Shown piece by piece: positions 53,076-62,149 of a stretch of 64,000 nucleotides of DNA (its first letter is position 1; each line of letters starts with the position of its first letter). The translations under genes and the position numbers were made by a program. Source of the stretch: Nocardia panacis (GTDB taxonomy: Bacteria; Actinomycetota; Actinomycetes; Mycobacteriales; Mycobacteriaceae); the NCBI RefSeq assembly GCF_003598715.1, contig NZ_QZFU01000010.1, positions 1 to 64,000 on the forward strand, in the 5' to 3' direction. The notes beneath the pieces were generated by a model that did no database searches, was not told where the DNA came from, and saw only the letters and a program-made list of their open reading frames with translations.

Positions 53076-54281
53076 CTATGGTTTGGCCGAAGAGGCGATC
53101 GGTAGGTCCGGCACCCCCGCGTAGTCGGGCAGTTCGATGCCGTTGATCGCGCGCTCGATCAGCTCGCCGAACCATTCGCCTGCGAAATCGGGGCTCGGCT
53201 CGGCGTCCGGGCCGGGGATTTCGCGACTGCGGGCGTTCAATCGGCCGATCTCCTGATTGGCTTCGACGATCGACCGCATCCGCGCCTCGTAGCGAGCGAA
53301 CCCGATCTCCGGATCCCATCCGGCGGCGGCCAGCTCACCGGCCAGTACATAGGCGCCGATCAGGGCCAGCCCGGTGCCCTGCCCGGACATCGGGGACGAG
53401 CTGAATGCCGCATCCCCCAATAGCCCGACTCGTCCATTCGACCAGCGTTCCATCACTACTTGGGCGACCTGGTCGAGATAGAAGTCCGGAGTGTCGTCGA
53501 GATGCGCGAGGATGCCGGGGGTCAACCAGCCGAGGCCCGCCATCCGCTCGCGCAGCAGGATCTTCTGGGCCGCGATGTCGCGGTAGTCGATGTCGAAGTC
53601 GGCCGCGGCGAAGTAGAACATGGCCATCGCGCGGGTGGCGTCCTGGATCGGGCGCAGCAGGGCCGAGCGTCCGGTTTCCTGGTATTCGAGCAGCCAGCGG
53701 TCCAGTCCGAATTCGTTGGGCACACTGTAGAAGGCCAGCACGTGCCCGAGGTGGTGCAGGAATCGCTCGTGCGGTCCGAAGACCAGCGCCCGCAGCGCCG
53801 AGTGCAGTCCGTCCGCGCCGATGACCAGGTCGAAGCGCCGTCGATCGCCGCTGGCGAAACCCACGTCGACGCCGCCCGCGTCCTGGGTGAGTTCGGTGAT
53901 CCGGTCACCGAAGAGGTACTCGACACTGTCGCGGGTGTCGTCGTAGAGCACACGGGACAGGTCCCCGCGCAGGATCTCGATCTCCGAGATGAACCCGTCG
54001 CCACCGTCATCGTCGACGCGGAAGGTTTCCAGGACGTTGCCGTCCGCGTCCACGGTGTGCGCGCCTGCGGTCTCGGTGCAGGCCGCGCGCACGGCCGCGT
54101 CCAGTCCCATGCGTCGGATGACCTCCTTGGCCACTCCGCGCGCGTCCACCGCCTGGCCGCCGGGCCGCAGCTCGGGGGCTCGTTCCACCACGGTCACTTC
54201 GGCTCCCCGCCGACGCAGCCAGTGGGCCAGCGCAGGCCCCGCGATACTGGCTCCCGCCACCAACACCCTGGTGCCGCTCAT
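53076..54281 (-). CDS. FAD-dependent aromatic monooxygenase (PHBH fold)
   Basis: A 401-residue group A flavin monooxygenase. The N-terminal FAD motif is VLVAGASIAGPALAHWLRRRGAEVTVVER; the DG motif is VIGADGLHSALR; the second FAD motif is GRVGLLGDAAFSSSPMSGQGTGLALIGAYVLAGEL. Such enzymes hydroxylate phenols or, in the TetX/rifampicin-hydroxylase branch, inactivate antibiotics. The substrate cannot be told. ATG 54281 follows GGAGCAAGAA. It is divergent from the esterase gene, with a palindrome in the shared region. Confidence 0.88.
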   Translation of the reverse strand: MSGTRVLVAGASIAGPALAHWLRRRGAEVTVVERAPELRPGGQAVDARGVAKEVIRRMGLDAAVRAACTETAGAHTVDADGNVLETFRVDDDGGDGFISEIEILRGDLSRVLYDDTRDSVEYLFGDRITELTQDAGGVDVGFASGDRRRFDLVIGADGLHSALRALVFGPHERFLHHLGHVLAFYSVPNEFGLDRWLLEYQETGRSALLRPIQDATRAMAMFYFAAADFDIDYRDIAAQKILLRERMAGLGWLTPGILAHLDDTPDFYLDQVAQVVMERWSNGRVGLLGDAAFSSSPMSGQGTGLALIGAYVLAGELAAAGWDPEIGFARYEARMRSIVEANQEIGRLNARSREIPGPDAEPSPDFAGEWFGELIERAINGIELPDYAGVPDLPIASSAKP

Positions 54282-54530
54282 TTCTTGCTCCTGCCGCTGT
54301 CGGTGTATCCAGAGATTTCGACGCCTGCTCCGCCCGGAATTCATCGGCGCGGCCGGGATCGTGTCCCGCTCAGCTGAGCGTAGCGAGCACGTTCTCCAGT
54401 GCCTTGCGCATGTCCTCGGCCTCGATTCGCATCAATGTGTCCTCGTGGATCGAGGGATTCGTCCATCGCCAAGCGATTTTCCCGTTCCTCCTCGACGCGC
54501 GGCTTGACATCCGAGCACCCAACCCGGATA

Positions 54531-54559
54531 GTTCGGTGACGAATAATTCGATAACGAAC
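54531..54559. promoter_or_regulatory. Nested palindrome upstream of esterase gene
   Basis: An outer pair GTTCG/CGAAC and an inner pair CGAAT/ATTCG are centred on a single A, 29 bp overall, 28 bp before the esterase start. It resembles a TetR- or ArsR-type operator. Nothing else gene-like was confirmed in 54282-54587. Confidence 0.5.
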
Positions 54560-54587
54560 CATTTGGGACACCGGCGGGAGTTCAAGG

Positions 54588-55754
54588 ATGTCGATCAGCA
54601 AGAAGAACCGGGTCGGGCGTTGGGGGCGGACGTTGCTCACCGGCGCGATGGTGGCGGCCATCCTCGGGACGACGGCGCAGACCGCGACCGCGGCGGCGCC
54701 GGGACAGGTGATCTCGGTGACCGCCCAGGCGGAGGGGTTCCACGGGTCGCCGGGCGGTTCGGTGATCGAGTACTGGACCACCGACTCGCATGGTTCGCCG
54801 GTGCGGGCCAGCGGGGCCATGCTGCTCCCCTCCGGGCCGAGTCCCGTTGGCGGCCTGCCGATTCTGGCTTTCGATCACGGCACCACCGGACTCGGCGCGG
54901 GCTGCGGCAGTCAGGCCGATCCGCAGCCGTGGTTGTCGCCGGACTATCGCAGGCGCGAAGACGAGCTGATGCGCTACTTCGTCTCGAGAGGGTTCGCGGT
55001 CCTCGCACCCGACTATGTCGGCCTGGGGCGATTCGATACCGGCCCGCATCCCTACCTGGAACTGAGAACCGAGGCCACCGCCACGATCGACCTGGTCCGC
55101 GCGGCACGGGCAGGCAATCCCGAACTGTCCCGCACCTGGGCGGTCGCGGGCGGCTCGCAAGGCGGGCACGCGGCATTGGGCACGACATATCTACAGCGGA
55201 GCGCCGCGCCCGATCTCGACTTCCGCGGCACCATCGCCATCGACCCCGCCTCCGATATCGAGAAGGTGCTGGCCGCGGCCGGACCCGGATTCGATCTTCC
55301 CGGAGCCACCGGATTCGTCGCGATGATCCTCGAAGGGCTCCGCACCACCCGTCCCGATGCCGATATCGACAGCTATCTGAGCCCCACCGGCCGGGCCGTC
55401 GTCGCGGATATCGCGACCCGCTGCGAGGACGACATTCGCGACCGCGTCCATGGACTGAAGGTCGGCGACCTGCTGTCGCGGCCCTTGTCCGACGAGCACA
55501 TCAAATCCGTCCTCAGCGACTATCTGACGGTGCCGACCAGCGGCTACCGCACACCAATCCTGCTGCTGATCAACGCGACCGACACGGTTGTGCCCTCGCC
55601 GCTGCATGCCGCCCTGGCGGCCCAACTCACCGCGAGCGGCACCGACCTGCAGGTTGTCACCGGAACCGGCACCCACACCGAACTCGGTCCACAGATGTCG
55701 AGCGCACTGGATGGTTTCGTGACACAGCTCCTCGCGAAGCCCGCCATGCCATAG
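54588..55754 (+). CDS. Secreted lipase/esterase, alpha/beta hydrolase
   Basis: A 388-residue exported serine esterase related to LIP-family secretory lipases. Signal peptide: KKNRVGRWGRTLLTGAMVAAILG, cleaved near TATA-AAPG. The oxyanion/HG segment is ILAFDHGTTGLG; the nucleophile elbow is VAGGSQGGHAA; the candidate acid is in LLINATDTVVPSPLH, and the His in GTGTHTELGPQ. It probably hydrolyses lipid esters outside the cell. It is divergent from the FAD monooxygenase and followed by the ArsR-MFS operon. Confidence 0.88.
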   Translation: MSISKKNRVGRWGRTLLTGAMVAAILGTTAQTATAAAPGQVISVTAQAEGFHGSPGGSVIEYWTTDSHGSPVRASGAMLLPSGPSPVGGLPILAFDHGTTGLGAGCGSQADPQPWLSPDYRRREDELMRYFVSRGFAVLAPDYVGLGRFDTGPHPYLELRTEATATIDLVRAARAGNPELSRTWAVAGGSQGGHAALGTTYLQRSAAPDLDFRGTIAIDPASDIEKVLAAAGPGFDLPGATGFVAMILEGLRTTRPDADIDSYLSPTGRAVVADIATRCEDDIRDRVHGLKVGDLLSRPLSDEHIKSVLSDYLTVPTSGYRTPILLLINATDTVVPSPLHAALAAQLTASGTDLQVVTGTGTHTELGPQMSSALDGFVTQLLAKPAMP

Positions 55755-55775
55755 GCCCGCCGCGGCTCCGACTTG

Positions 55776-55824
55776 ATCGTTCGACAATTATCGCACTATC
55801 ATCGTGCGAGAATTATCGAACGAT
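55776..55824 (+). promoter_or_regulatory. Large operator-like palindrome before the ArsR gene
   Basis: Two 21-bp arms (55776-55796 and 55804-55824) are complementary at 19 positions around a 7-bp centre. The right arm ends 11 bp before the GTG start and overlaps the ribosome site region. It is a strong candidate for the autoregulatory operator of the ArsR protein. Confidence 0.75.
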
Positions 55825-55835
55825 TGGAGATCGGT

Positions 55836-56177
55836 GTGGCCGCAGCCCGCACGTACCAGCACCCGGAAGTGGACGAAATCGCGCTGTCCCGCGTGCTGTT
55901 CGCACTCAGTGAACCGTTGCGATTGGCGATGGTGCATGCCCTCGCCACCAGGGGCGAGGTGGACAGCATCGAACTCGGGCCGGGTCTGCCACGCACGACC
56001 CTGACCCACCACACCAGCCTGCTCCGGGAATCCGGTGTGGTGTTCGTTCGCGCCGCCGGGCGCAAGTGCTTGATCAAATTGCGCACCGACGACCTCGACG
56101 CGCGGTTTCCCGGATTGATCGACACGGTGCTGGCCGGGTACGAGCCCGACAGCGGCGCGGCGGAGGACGACCAGTGA
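55836..56177 (+). CDS. ArsR family transcriptional regulator
   Basis: A 113-residue winged-helix repressor: ALSRVLFALSEPLRLAMVHALATRGEV, then GLPRTTLTHHTSLLRESGVVFVRAAGRKCLIKLRTDDLDARFPGLI. The pattern SEPLRLAMV and LTHHTSLLRESG is typical of the ArsR subgroup that represses adjacent MFS genes. No metal-binding Cys pair is visible, so a non-metal signal is likely. GTG 55836 follows TTGGAGA. It overlaps the MFS gene by four bases (GTGA). Confidence 0.88.
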   Translation: MAAARTYQHPEVDEIALSRVLFALSEPLRLAMVHALATRGEVDSIELGPGLPRTTLTHHTSLLRESGVVFVRAAGRKCLIKLRTDDLDARFPGLIDTVLAGYEPDSGAAEDDQ

Positions 56178-57334
56178 TTCGCAAGGTCTGGCCGCTGGTC
56201 GTCGCGGCCGTCTCACTGGGTATCGATGCCTATGTGCTGGCCGGAGTGCTGCCGAGCATCGCCGATTCCCTCACCACCGGCGTCGCCGCCATCGGCCTCG
56301 GGGTGACCGCGTTCACCGGCGCGTACGCGCTGTCGGGTCCGCTGCTGTCGAGCGTGGTCGTGCGGCGATCGACCCGAGGTGCGCTACTCATCGCCCTGGG
56401 GACCTTCAATCTCGGCAATCTCGTGACCGCGCTGGCTCCGAACGTGGGGATCTTCCTCGGCTCCCGCATCATCACCGGTGCGGGCGCGGGGGTGCTCACC
56501 GCCGTGGCCACCGCGACGGCGGGAGCGATGGTCGCCGATCACGAGCGCGGACGAGCCATGTCATTGGTGACCTTCGGTCTGTCGACCGGGACCGTCGCGG
56601 GTGTGCCCATCGGCATGCTGGTCGGGGAACGACTGGGCTGGCGCTGGACGATGGCGCTGGTGGTGGTCATCGGCGTGTTGAGCATGTTCGCCGTCTCCCT
56701 GCGCGAACTGCCGCAGCTACCGACAGCCGAGAACTCGACTCGTCTAGCGGTTTTCCGAACACCCAGGGTGGCGCTCGGCGTGCTGCTCGGCTTCGTCCTC
56801 GGCGTGGCCAGCCTCGGCCTCTACACCTACCTGCTGCCCATGGCCACCGCACATGGCCTGGGCGGCTGGGGTTTCGGATTCGTATGGGCGTGGGGCATCG
56901 GCGGTGTGGTCGGTTCGGCGAGTATCGGCAAACCGCTCGACGCCATCGGGCCGCGCGCACTGCTGCCCATCGGCACGATCCTGCTCGCGGCCGCCTTCCT
57001 CACCCTGTGGATCAGTGACTCCCCCGCCGCTTGGATCGTGGCGACCGTGCTGTGGGGCGCGTGCGGATGGGCGAGCGTTCCCGTACTGCAACAGGCACTT
57101 ACGCGAGATCGCACCGATCAGGCGATGCCGATCGTCGCGTTTCAGATGGCCGCCATGTATCTCGGGTCGGCCGTCGGCGCCGCCCTCGGCAGCGCCCTGC
57201 TCTCGGCCGGCCTCGGCGCGGGCGCCCTGCCTGCTTGCGCGGCACTGGTCGGCGTGATCGCGATCCCGCTCACCCTCGTCGTCGCCCGTCTGACACCGGC
57301 CCGAACCCCGGCCCCCGCCATGACCAGGCTATGA
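56174..57334 (+). CDS. MFS transporter (arabinose-efflux/Bcr-like)
   Basis: A 386-residue 12-TM major facilitator. The start is VIRKVWPLVVAAVSLGIDAYVLAGVLPSIADSL, followed by YALSGPLLSSVVVRRSTRGALLIALG (motif A region) and SRIITGAGAGVLTAVATATAGAMV. This is the usual layout of DHA1-type efflux permeases paired with ArsR/MarR repressors. GTG start overlaps the ArsR stop. It ends overlapping the convergent UbiE-like gene by six bases. Substrate is unknown. Confidence 0.88.
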   Translation: MIRKVWPLVVAAVSLGIDAYVLAGVLPSIADSLTTGVAAIGLGVTAFTGAYALSGPLLSSVVVRRSTRGALLIALGTFNLGNLVTALAPNVGIFLGSRIITGAGAGVLTAVATATAGAMVADHERGRAMSLVTFGLSTGTVAGVPIGMLVGERLGWRWTMALVVVIGVLSMFAVSLRELPQLPTAENSTRLAVFRTPRVALGVLLGFVLGVASLGLYTYLLPMATAHGLGGWGFGFVWAWGIGGVVGSASIGKPLDAIGPRALLPIGTILLAAAFLTLWISDSPAAWIVATVLWGACGWASVPVLQQALTRDRTDQAMPIVAFQMAAMYLGSAVGAALGSALLSAGLGAGALPACAALVGVIAIPLTLVVARLTPARTPAPAMTRL

Positions 57335-58033
57335 CCTGGTGGCCCACAGAATGACATTCGTGCCGAAAAACCTGGTGTGCCAACCGATATCGTGAAAACC
57401 GATGCGCCGCAGCAGATCCGCCACCTGCTGCGGCGATTCGAAGGCGCGCGTACTGGATTCGAGATATGTGTAGGAGGAGCGGTCCCGCGCCACCACCTGC
57501 CCGAGCAGCGGGACGACCGTGCGCATCCCCCAATCCACCACCGGCTTGATCGGACCGCTCGGCGGGCACGTCTCGAGAATCACCACCCGCCCACCGGGCT
57601 TGAGCACCCGATGCTGCTCACGCAGCACCCCATCGAGGTCATCGACATTGCGCAGCAGATAGCCCTCGGTGATCGCATCGAAGGACTCGTTCTCGAACGG
57701 CAACCGCGCGGCATCGGCATGCTCCCACCGAACCGCCTCGGCCCCCGGTTTGACCTTGGCCCGCTCCAACATCTGCTCGGCGAAATCGGCCCCGGTAACG
57801 CTGACACCGGGATACCTGCGCGCCGCCTCCAACGCGATCACCCCGGTCCCGGTCGCCAGATCCAACAACCGCCCACCCGAGGGCGGGGCGGCCCGCACCG
57901 CCACCTCCCGACACCACCGCGCATGCCGCCCCAGCGTCATCACGAAATTCATCCGGTCGTAGTACCCGGCGATCTTCTGAAAGATCCCATGCACCTCAGG
58001 GCTCTTCCCCTGAGGCGCCCGCTCGGTCGTCAT
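57329..58033 (-). CDS. UbiE/MenG-like SAM methyltransferase
   Basis: A 234-residue class I methyltransferase. FQKIAGYYDRMNFVMTLGRH near the N-terminus is the UbiE/COQ5 signature. SAM motif I is LLDLATGTGVIALEAAR, followed by GADFAEQMLERAK, DAARLPFENESFDAITEGYLLRNV and LKPGGRVVILETCPPSGPIK. The family C-methylates demethylmenaquinone. A dedicated menG may exist elsewhere, so this may be a paralogue. ATG 58033 follows GAGGGG; a longer in-frame version is less likely. Confidence 0.85.
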   Translation of the reverse strand: MTTERAPQGKSPEVHGIFQKIAGYYDRMNFVMTLGRHARWCREVAVRAAPPSGGRLLDLATGTGVIALEAARRYPGVSVTGADFAEQMLERAKVKPGAEAVRWEHADAARLPFENESFDAITEGYLLRNVDDLDGVLREQHRVLKPGGRVVILETCPPSGPIKPVVDWGMRTVVPLLGQVVARDRSSYTYLESSTRAFESPQQVADLLRRIGFHDIGWHTRFFGTNVILWATRS

Positions 58034-58214
58034 CTCACAAACCCCTCGGTGCGCCCGCTGAACACCTACGCACCCTAGGCCCCTCCCACCCCGAGCAAAC
58101 ATCCAGGGACGGCGAATCGTAACCGCGACCACAACCCCGCGACCCGTCTACTCGAGCGACCTCTGCGGCCGCCGACGCCATCATCGGGACCGGCAGGTTC
58201 GGCCGAACCTCGAC

Positions 58215-58367
58215 TCAGGCCGGGGTGGGTTGCATTCGGGTTGGGAGGGACCAACTTTGGGAGGGGCTGGCGCCGTCGCAGTTGATGAGGTCCAGTTGGG
58301 TTGTGGGGGTGGCGGATCCGGAGGGGTCGCGCAGGCAAAGGCCGTTGCCGTTGTTTGCGAAAGACCG
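58215..58367 (-). pseudogene. Ricin-type beta-trefoil lectin C-terminal fragment
   Basis: Fifty codons to a stop read FANNGNGLCLRDPSGSATPT, then TQLDLINCDGASPSQSWSLP, the gamma-like repeat of a ricin-B lectin domain (CLD-x-NCNG-x-QxW pattern). No coding sequence can be followed upstream in this frame, so only the end of a secreted lectin or carbohydrate-binding protein remains. Confidence 0.55.
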
Positions 58368-58489
58368 TCCACCCGTGCGACTTCGGCGAGATGGGGCGGA
58401 ATGGTTTGCAACCGCGGAAGGCTCGCCGGGTGAACGGTGTCGGTGCTCCTTGGTATGAATTCCGTGGGGCGAATCGACGGAGAACGGGT

Positions 58490-59659
58490 ATGCGGCTGAT
58501 CGACGATGTGCAGCGCAGGGCGCGGATGGGGCGGCGGCATGCGCTCGCGCCCGAATCGCGGCTGCGGGATCTGCTCGCGACGGTTCGAGCGATGACGGTG
58601 CTGCATGCCACCGAGCCGGGCACGCCCTACCTCTCGCTATTCGCTCGGATGGAATCGTTCGAGCTCGCGGATCTGGACAGGGCGCTGTACGAGTCGAAGT
58701 CACTGGTCAAGCAGTCGGCGATGCGGCGAACACTGTTCGTGTTCCCGAGGGAGTCGCTGCCCGCGGCGGTGAGCGGCCCCGCGGCGCGCTCCGCCGCCCA
58801 GGACGCGACCAAATTGATCAAAGACCTGGCGGCCCGCCGGGTCACCGCGGACGGTGCGGGGTGGTTGGCCACCGTGCGGGAGGCGGTGCTGCGGCGACTG
58901 GCGGGCGGAGTCGAACTGAGCTCCAAGCAGTTGCGAGACGAGTTGGCGGGCCAGGTGTCCTGGTACGAGCACAAAGCACATGGCGAGGCCGTGCCGGTGC
59001 TCACGCGCGCGCTGACCTGGATGTCGGCCTCGGGCGAGATCGTGCGCGGGCACAATGACGGGCAGTGGCGGGTCCCACGCCCGCTTTGGACGCGGACGGA
59101 CGAGTGGCTCGGCGCGCCCGTGGACAGGTGCGAGGCGCGCGAGGCGTACGCCGAACTTGTCGGGAGGTACCTGCGCACCTTCGGTCCGGTCACCGAGCTG
59201 GATCTGACGTGGTGGTTCGGTGCGACGAAAGGTATTGTGCGGCAGGCATTATCTGACCTGGATGCGGTACAGGTGCGTTTGGAGCGCGATCACACCGGCT
59301 GGGTGCTGCCCGATGACGTGGATCCCGAACCCCCGATCGAACCGTGGGCCGCCCTGCTCCCGGCCCTCGACCCCACCACAATGGGCTGGAAGGACCGCGG
59401 CTTCTACGTCGAACCGAGTTTCGCCGCAGGCGTCTTCGATCGGGCGGGCAATGCGGGTACGACCGCGTGGTGGGATGGTCGGGTCGTCGGTGCCTACCGC
59501 CAGAACGAGGAGGGGCGAATCGAACTCGTCCTGCCGAAGGATCCCGGACCGACCGGTCGCGCGGCTCTGCTCGCGCAGGCGCAACGGCTCGGCGACTGGC
59601 TCGACGGCGCGAAGGTCCCGACGTTGTACAAGACCCCGCTGCTCACCTGGAGCCGCTGA
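58490..59659 (+). CDS. Winged-helix DNA-binding domain-containing protein (AlkZ-like family)
   Basis: A 389-residue member of the HTH_42 (YcaQ/AlkZ-like) family: SLFARMESFELADLDRALYESKSLVKQSAMRRTLFVFP near the N-terminus, then a central winged helix (YLRTFGPVTELDLTWWFGATKGIVRQALSDL) and PWAALLPALDPTTMGWKDRGFYV. Some members are DNA glycosylases that unhook crosslinks or remove alkylated bases, using a QxQ or related motif. An obvious QxQ is not seen here, so glycosylase activity is uncertain. ATG 58490 follows GGAGAA. Confidence 0.8.
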   Translation: MRLIDDVQRRARMGRRHALAPESRLRDLLATVRAMTVLHATEPGTPYLSLFARMESFELADLDRALYESKSLVKQSAMRRTLFVFPRESLPAAVSGPAARSAAQDATKLIKDLAARRVTADGAGWLATVREAVLRRLAGGVELSSKQLRDELAGQVSWYEHKAHGEAVPVLTRALTWMSASGEIVRGHNDGQWRVPRPLWTRTDEWLGAPVDRCEAREAYAELVGRYLRTFGPVTELDLTWWFGATKGIVRQALSDLDAVQVRLERDHTGWVLPDDVDPEPPIEPWAALLPALDPTTMGWKDRGFYVEPSFAAGVFDRAGNAGTTAWWDGRVVGAYRQNEEGRIELVLPKDPGPTGRAALLAQAQRLGDWLDGAKVPTLYKTPLLTWSR

Positions 59660-59824
59660 ATCCCCAGCTCGAGACCGGTCCGCGAAAGCTTGGTGGACAC
59701 CATCTTCCAGTGCCTCGTCATCGCCGGGCACCTGTGGATAAACCGACGGACAGCCGTCGACCGGCCCGCGGAGCGGGGCCGGTCGGTCGGTCGGTCGGTG
59801 ATCAAACGACACGCTGAATCGGCG

Positions 59825-60862
59825 TCAAACCCGCTCCCCCGCGCGGATCGGCGCCCCAGCCTGATGCAGATGTGTCATCGCCTCGACATGCGAGGCTATG
59901 AAACCCGTTTCGTGATAGGGCAATCCGAGCTCATCGCAGTGCGCCCGCACGATCGGCCGCGCCAATCGCAGGTTGGGCGTTGGCATGGCCGGGAACAGGT
60001 GATGCTCGATCTGATAGTTGAGTCCGCCCATGGCGATATCCACGAACCAGCCTCCGCGCACATTGCGGGTGGTGAGCACCTGCTTGCGCAGGAAGTCGAG
60101 CTTGCTCTCGGCGGTGAAGGTCGCCATCCCCTTGTGACCTGGCGCGAAGACGCAACCCATGTACACACCGAACAGCCCCTGGTGGATCGCGAAGAAGGCC
60201 AAGGCCTGGCCGGGTGAGAGCACCCACGCCAGCGCCCCCGCATACCCTACGAAGTGCGCGAACAGCAATCCCCCTTCCAGCACCGGGTGTTTCATCCACG
60301 GCTGCCGCAGTGCGCGCACGCCGCTGGCGTGCAGGTTCAAACCTTCGAGCAGCAGCAGCGGATAGAACAGCACCGCCTGGCGACGCCCGATGAACCGGGC
60401 CAATCCGCGACTGCTGCGCGCTTGATTCTGCGACCAGACAAGCACATCCGGTGACACGTCGGGATCGAGATCCTCGTTGTTGGGGTTGGCGTGGTGGCGG
60501 GTATGCTTGTTCATCCACCAGTCATAGCCGAGACCGATCGCCAGATTGCCGATCAACGGTCCGAAGAGGTCACTGAGGCGGCGGCGACCGAAAATCTGTC
60601 TATGCGCCAAATCGTGTGCGACCAGTGCGATTTGGGTAAAGGTGAAAGCGAAGAAGACGGCAAGCAGTAGCTGCCACCATGAATCACCCAGCAGGAAGAA
60701 GCCCACCCAGCCCGCGATGAATAGGGTGAACACGATTCCGAGCCGGACGGTGTAGTGCAGCGGACGGCGATCTAGCAGTCCGGCACGGCGGATATCGGCC
60801 ATCAGCCGACCGAAGTCGCTGGCGGCGGAACGAGTTGAGGCCGGTGGCAGTGCTTGGGTCAC
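59825..60862 (-). CDS. Membrane fatty acid desaturase (DesA3-like)
   Basis: A 345-residue di-iron membrane desaturase/hydroxylase. Three histidine boxes are present: HDLAHRQ, HTRHHANPN and QIEHHLFP, arranged around about four TM helices. The family introduces a double bond into acyl-CoA; mycobacterial DesA3 makes oleate from stearoyl-CoA with an oxidoreductase partner, which is not adjacent here. A perfect 10-bp inverted repeat ends six bases upstream of the ATG, so expression is probably controlled by a TetR-like repressor. The preceding 59660-59824 has no gene. Confidence 0.92.
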   Translation of the reverse strand: MTQALPPASTRSAASDFGRLMADIRRAGLLDRRPLHYTVRLGIVFTLFIAGWVGFFLLGDSWWQLLLAVFFAFTFTQIALVAHDLAHRQIFGRRRLSDLFGPLIGNLAIGLGYDWWMNKHTRHHANPNNEDLDPDVSPDVLVWSQNQARSSRGLARFIGRRQAVLFYPLLLLEGLNLHASGVRALRQPWMKHPVLEGGLLFAHFVGYAGALAWVLSPGQALAFFAIHQGLFGVYMGCVFAPGHKGMATFTAESKLDFLRKQVLTTRNVRGGWFVDIAMGGLNYQIEHHLFPAMPTPNLRLARPIVRAHCDELGLPYHETGFIASHVEAMTHLHQAGAPIRAGERV

Positions 60863-60867
60863 GCGCC

Positions 60868-60902
60868 GACTCTAACATACGTTTCAAACATTTGTTAGAG
60901 TC
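60868..60902 (-). promoter_or_regulatory. Operator-like inverted repeat at the desaturase start
   Basis: GACTCTAACA (60868-60877) and TGTTAGAGTC (60893-60902) are perfect 10-bp arms with a 15-bp spacer, directly upstream of the ATG. Desaturase genes in mycobacteria are under TetR-type control, so a repressor site is likely. The regulator is not in the window. The rest of 60903-61061 is empty. Confidence 0.6.
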
Positions 60903-61061
60903 AGCGAAACGTGCGCGAAACCGGAGGTAGACCCTCAGATCCGGGGGTTCACGACCGATCGACGCAGCTCGGCCGACGCTTCCTGCCCGAGGCGCGCACG
61001 GCGCTGCCGCCGCCAGTCGCGCGCTGGATGCCGTGCGTCCATGACGACGTGAATTCACCGA

Positions 61062-61862
61062 TCATGTGGTGAATGCACGCAAGAAACCGTGCACGGTCCG
61101 ATTGAAGAGATCCGAATCTTCCATGCTCGGTGTGTGACCGGTCTCGTCGAGAATTGTCATGCGACCGTTCGGCAGTGCCGCACGGAGTTCGGCCGCGAGC
61201 ACGCCGCGATCGAACCGGTCCTGTGCGCCCGCCACCACGAGTGCCGGAATCGACAGCGTGCGCACGACATCGGTGTAGTCCGCGCGCTCGGCCCGGCCGC
61301 GCAGGGCGGAGGCGGCAGTCACCGGATCGGCTGCCAAGATCATCGCTCGGGCCTTGGCGGTGACCTCGGGACGATCACGGACCGTGCGCTCGCTGAGAAC
61401 CCACGGGAGGAATTCCTCCGCGTACTCCTCGACGCCCTCCCGCTCCAGCCGATCCGCGAGAGTCATTCGGGCCATTCTGGATTCGGGTGAGTCGAGTCCG
61501 GCGAAGGTATCGCTGAACACGGCGGCTCTCGCCCGCGCGGGATGGCGGTGCAGGAAGTCCATCACAACCTGCCCGCCCATCGAATATCCGACCAGCACGG
61601 CGGGTTCGACCGCGCAGGCATCGACAAGCGCGGCGAGCGCGCGACTGTGCGCGGCCATCGGGATGATCCCGGTGGCACCGGCGCTCGCACCGAATCCGAC
61701 CATATCCAGGCACAGCACCCGATAGCCGTGCGCGGTGAAATAGTCGACCTGCGGAGTCCACATGGTGCGGTCGAACAGGAATCCGTGGACGAACACGAGC
61801 GCCGGACCGTCCCCTGTATCCGTGTAGCCGACCGGACCGAATGGCGTGGTGAGTATCGGCAT
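61062..61862 (-). CDS. Alpha/beta hydrolase, possibly 3-oxoadipate enol-lactonase
   Basis: A 266-residue cytoplasmic hydrolase: VFVHGFLFDRTMW (HG oxyanion region), nucleophile elbow VLVGYSMGGQVVM, acid candidate in VVAGAQDRFD, His in DETGHTPSMED. The length and its place directly after catC suggest the next step of the beta-ketoadipate pathway, hydrolysis of the enol-lactone (CatD/PcaD). The general fold alone does not prove it. ATG 61862 overlaps the catC stop by one base, so the two are coupled. Confidence 0.78.
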   Translation of the reverse strand: MPILTTPFGPVGYTDTGDGPALVFVHGFLFDRTMWTPQVDYFTAHGYRVLCLDMVGFGASAGATGIIPMAAHSRALAALVDACAVEPAVLVGYSMGGQVVMDFLHRHPARARAAVFSDTFAGLDSPESRMARMTLADRLEREGVEEYAEEFLPWVLSERTVRDRPEVTAKARAMILAADPVTAASALRGRAERADYTDVVRTLSIPALVVAGAQDRFDRGVLAAELRAALPNGRMTILDETGHTPSMEDSDLFNRTVHGFLRAFTT

Positions 61863-62137
61863 CAGATCTTGGACGGGTGTGTGGCCGGCGCGGTGACCTC
61901 GATATCCAGGTACGGAAACAGCGGCAGACCCGAAAGCAACTGGTGCAGTTCGTCATTGGATTCGACGTCGAGGATGGAGTAGTTGGCGTACTCTCCCGCT
62001 ATGCGCCACAGGTGCGGCCATTTGCCCGTGCGCTGCAACTCCTGGCTGTACGCCTTCTCGCGGGCGATGATCTCGGCGCGGGTCTCCGCGGACAGTTCGA
62101 GTGGCAGCCGAACGTCCATCCGCACATGGAACAGCAT
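61862..62137 (-). CDS. catC: Muconolactone delta-isomerase
   Basis: A 91-residue protein: MLFHVRMDVRLPLELSAETR, KAYSQELQRTGKWPHLWRIAGEYANYSILDVESNDELHQLLSGLPLFPYLDIEVTA. The LFHVRMDV start, GKWPHLWR and NxSIFDV-like pattern are characteristic of CatC, a small decameric isomerase converting muconolactone to 3-oxoadipate enol-lactone in catechol degradation. AAGGAGAG precedes ATG 62137. catA and catB are not in the window, so this is either a partial cluster or a tailored paralogue serving another lactone. Confidence 0.85.
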   Translation of the reverse strand: MLFHVRMDVRLPLELSAETRAEIIAREKAYSQELQRTGKWPHLWRIAGEYANYSILDVESNDELHQLLSGLPLFPYLDIEVTAPATHPSKI

Positions 62138-62149
62138 CCTCTCTCTCCT

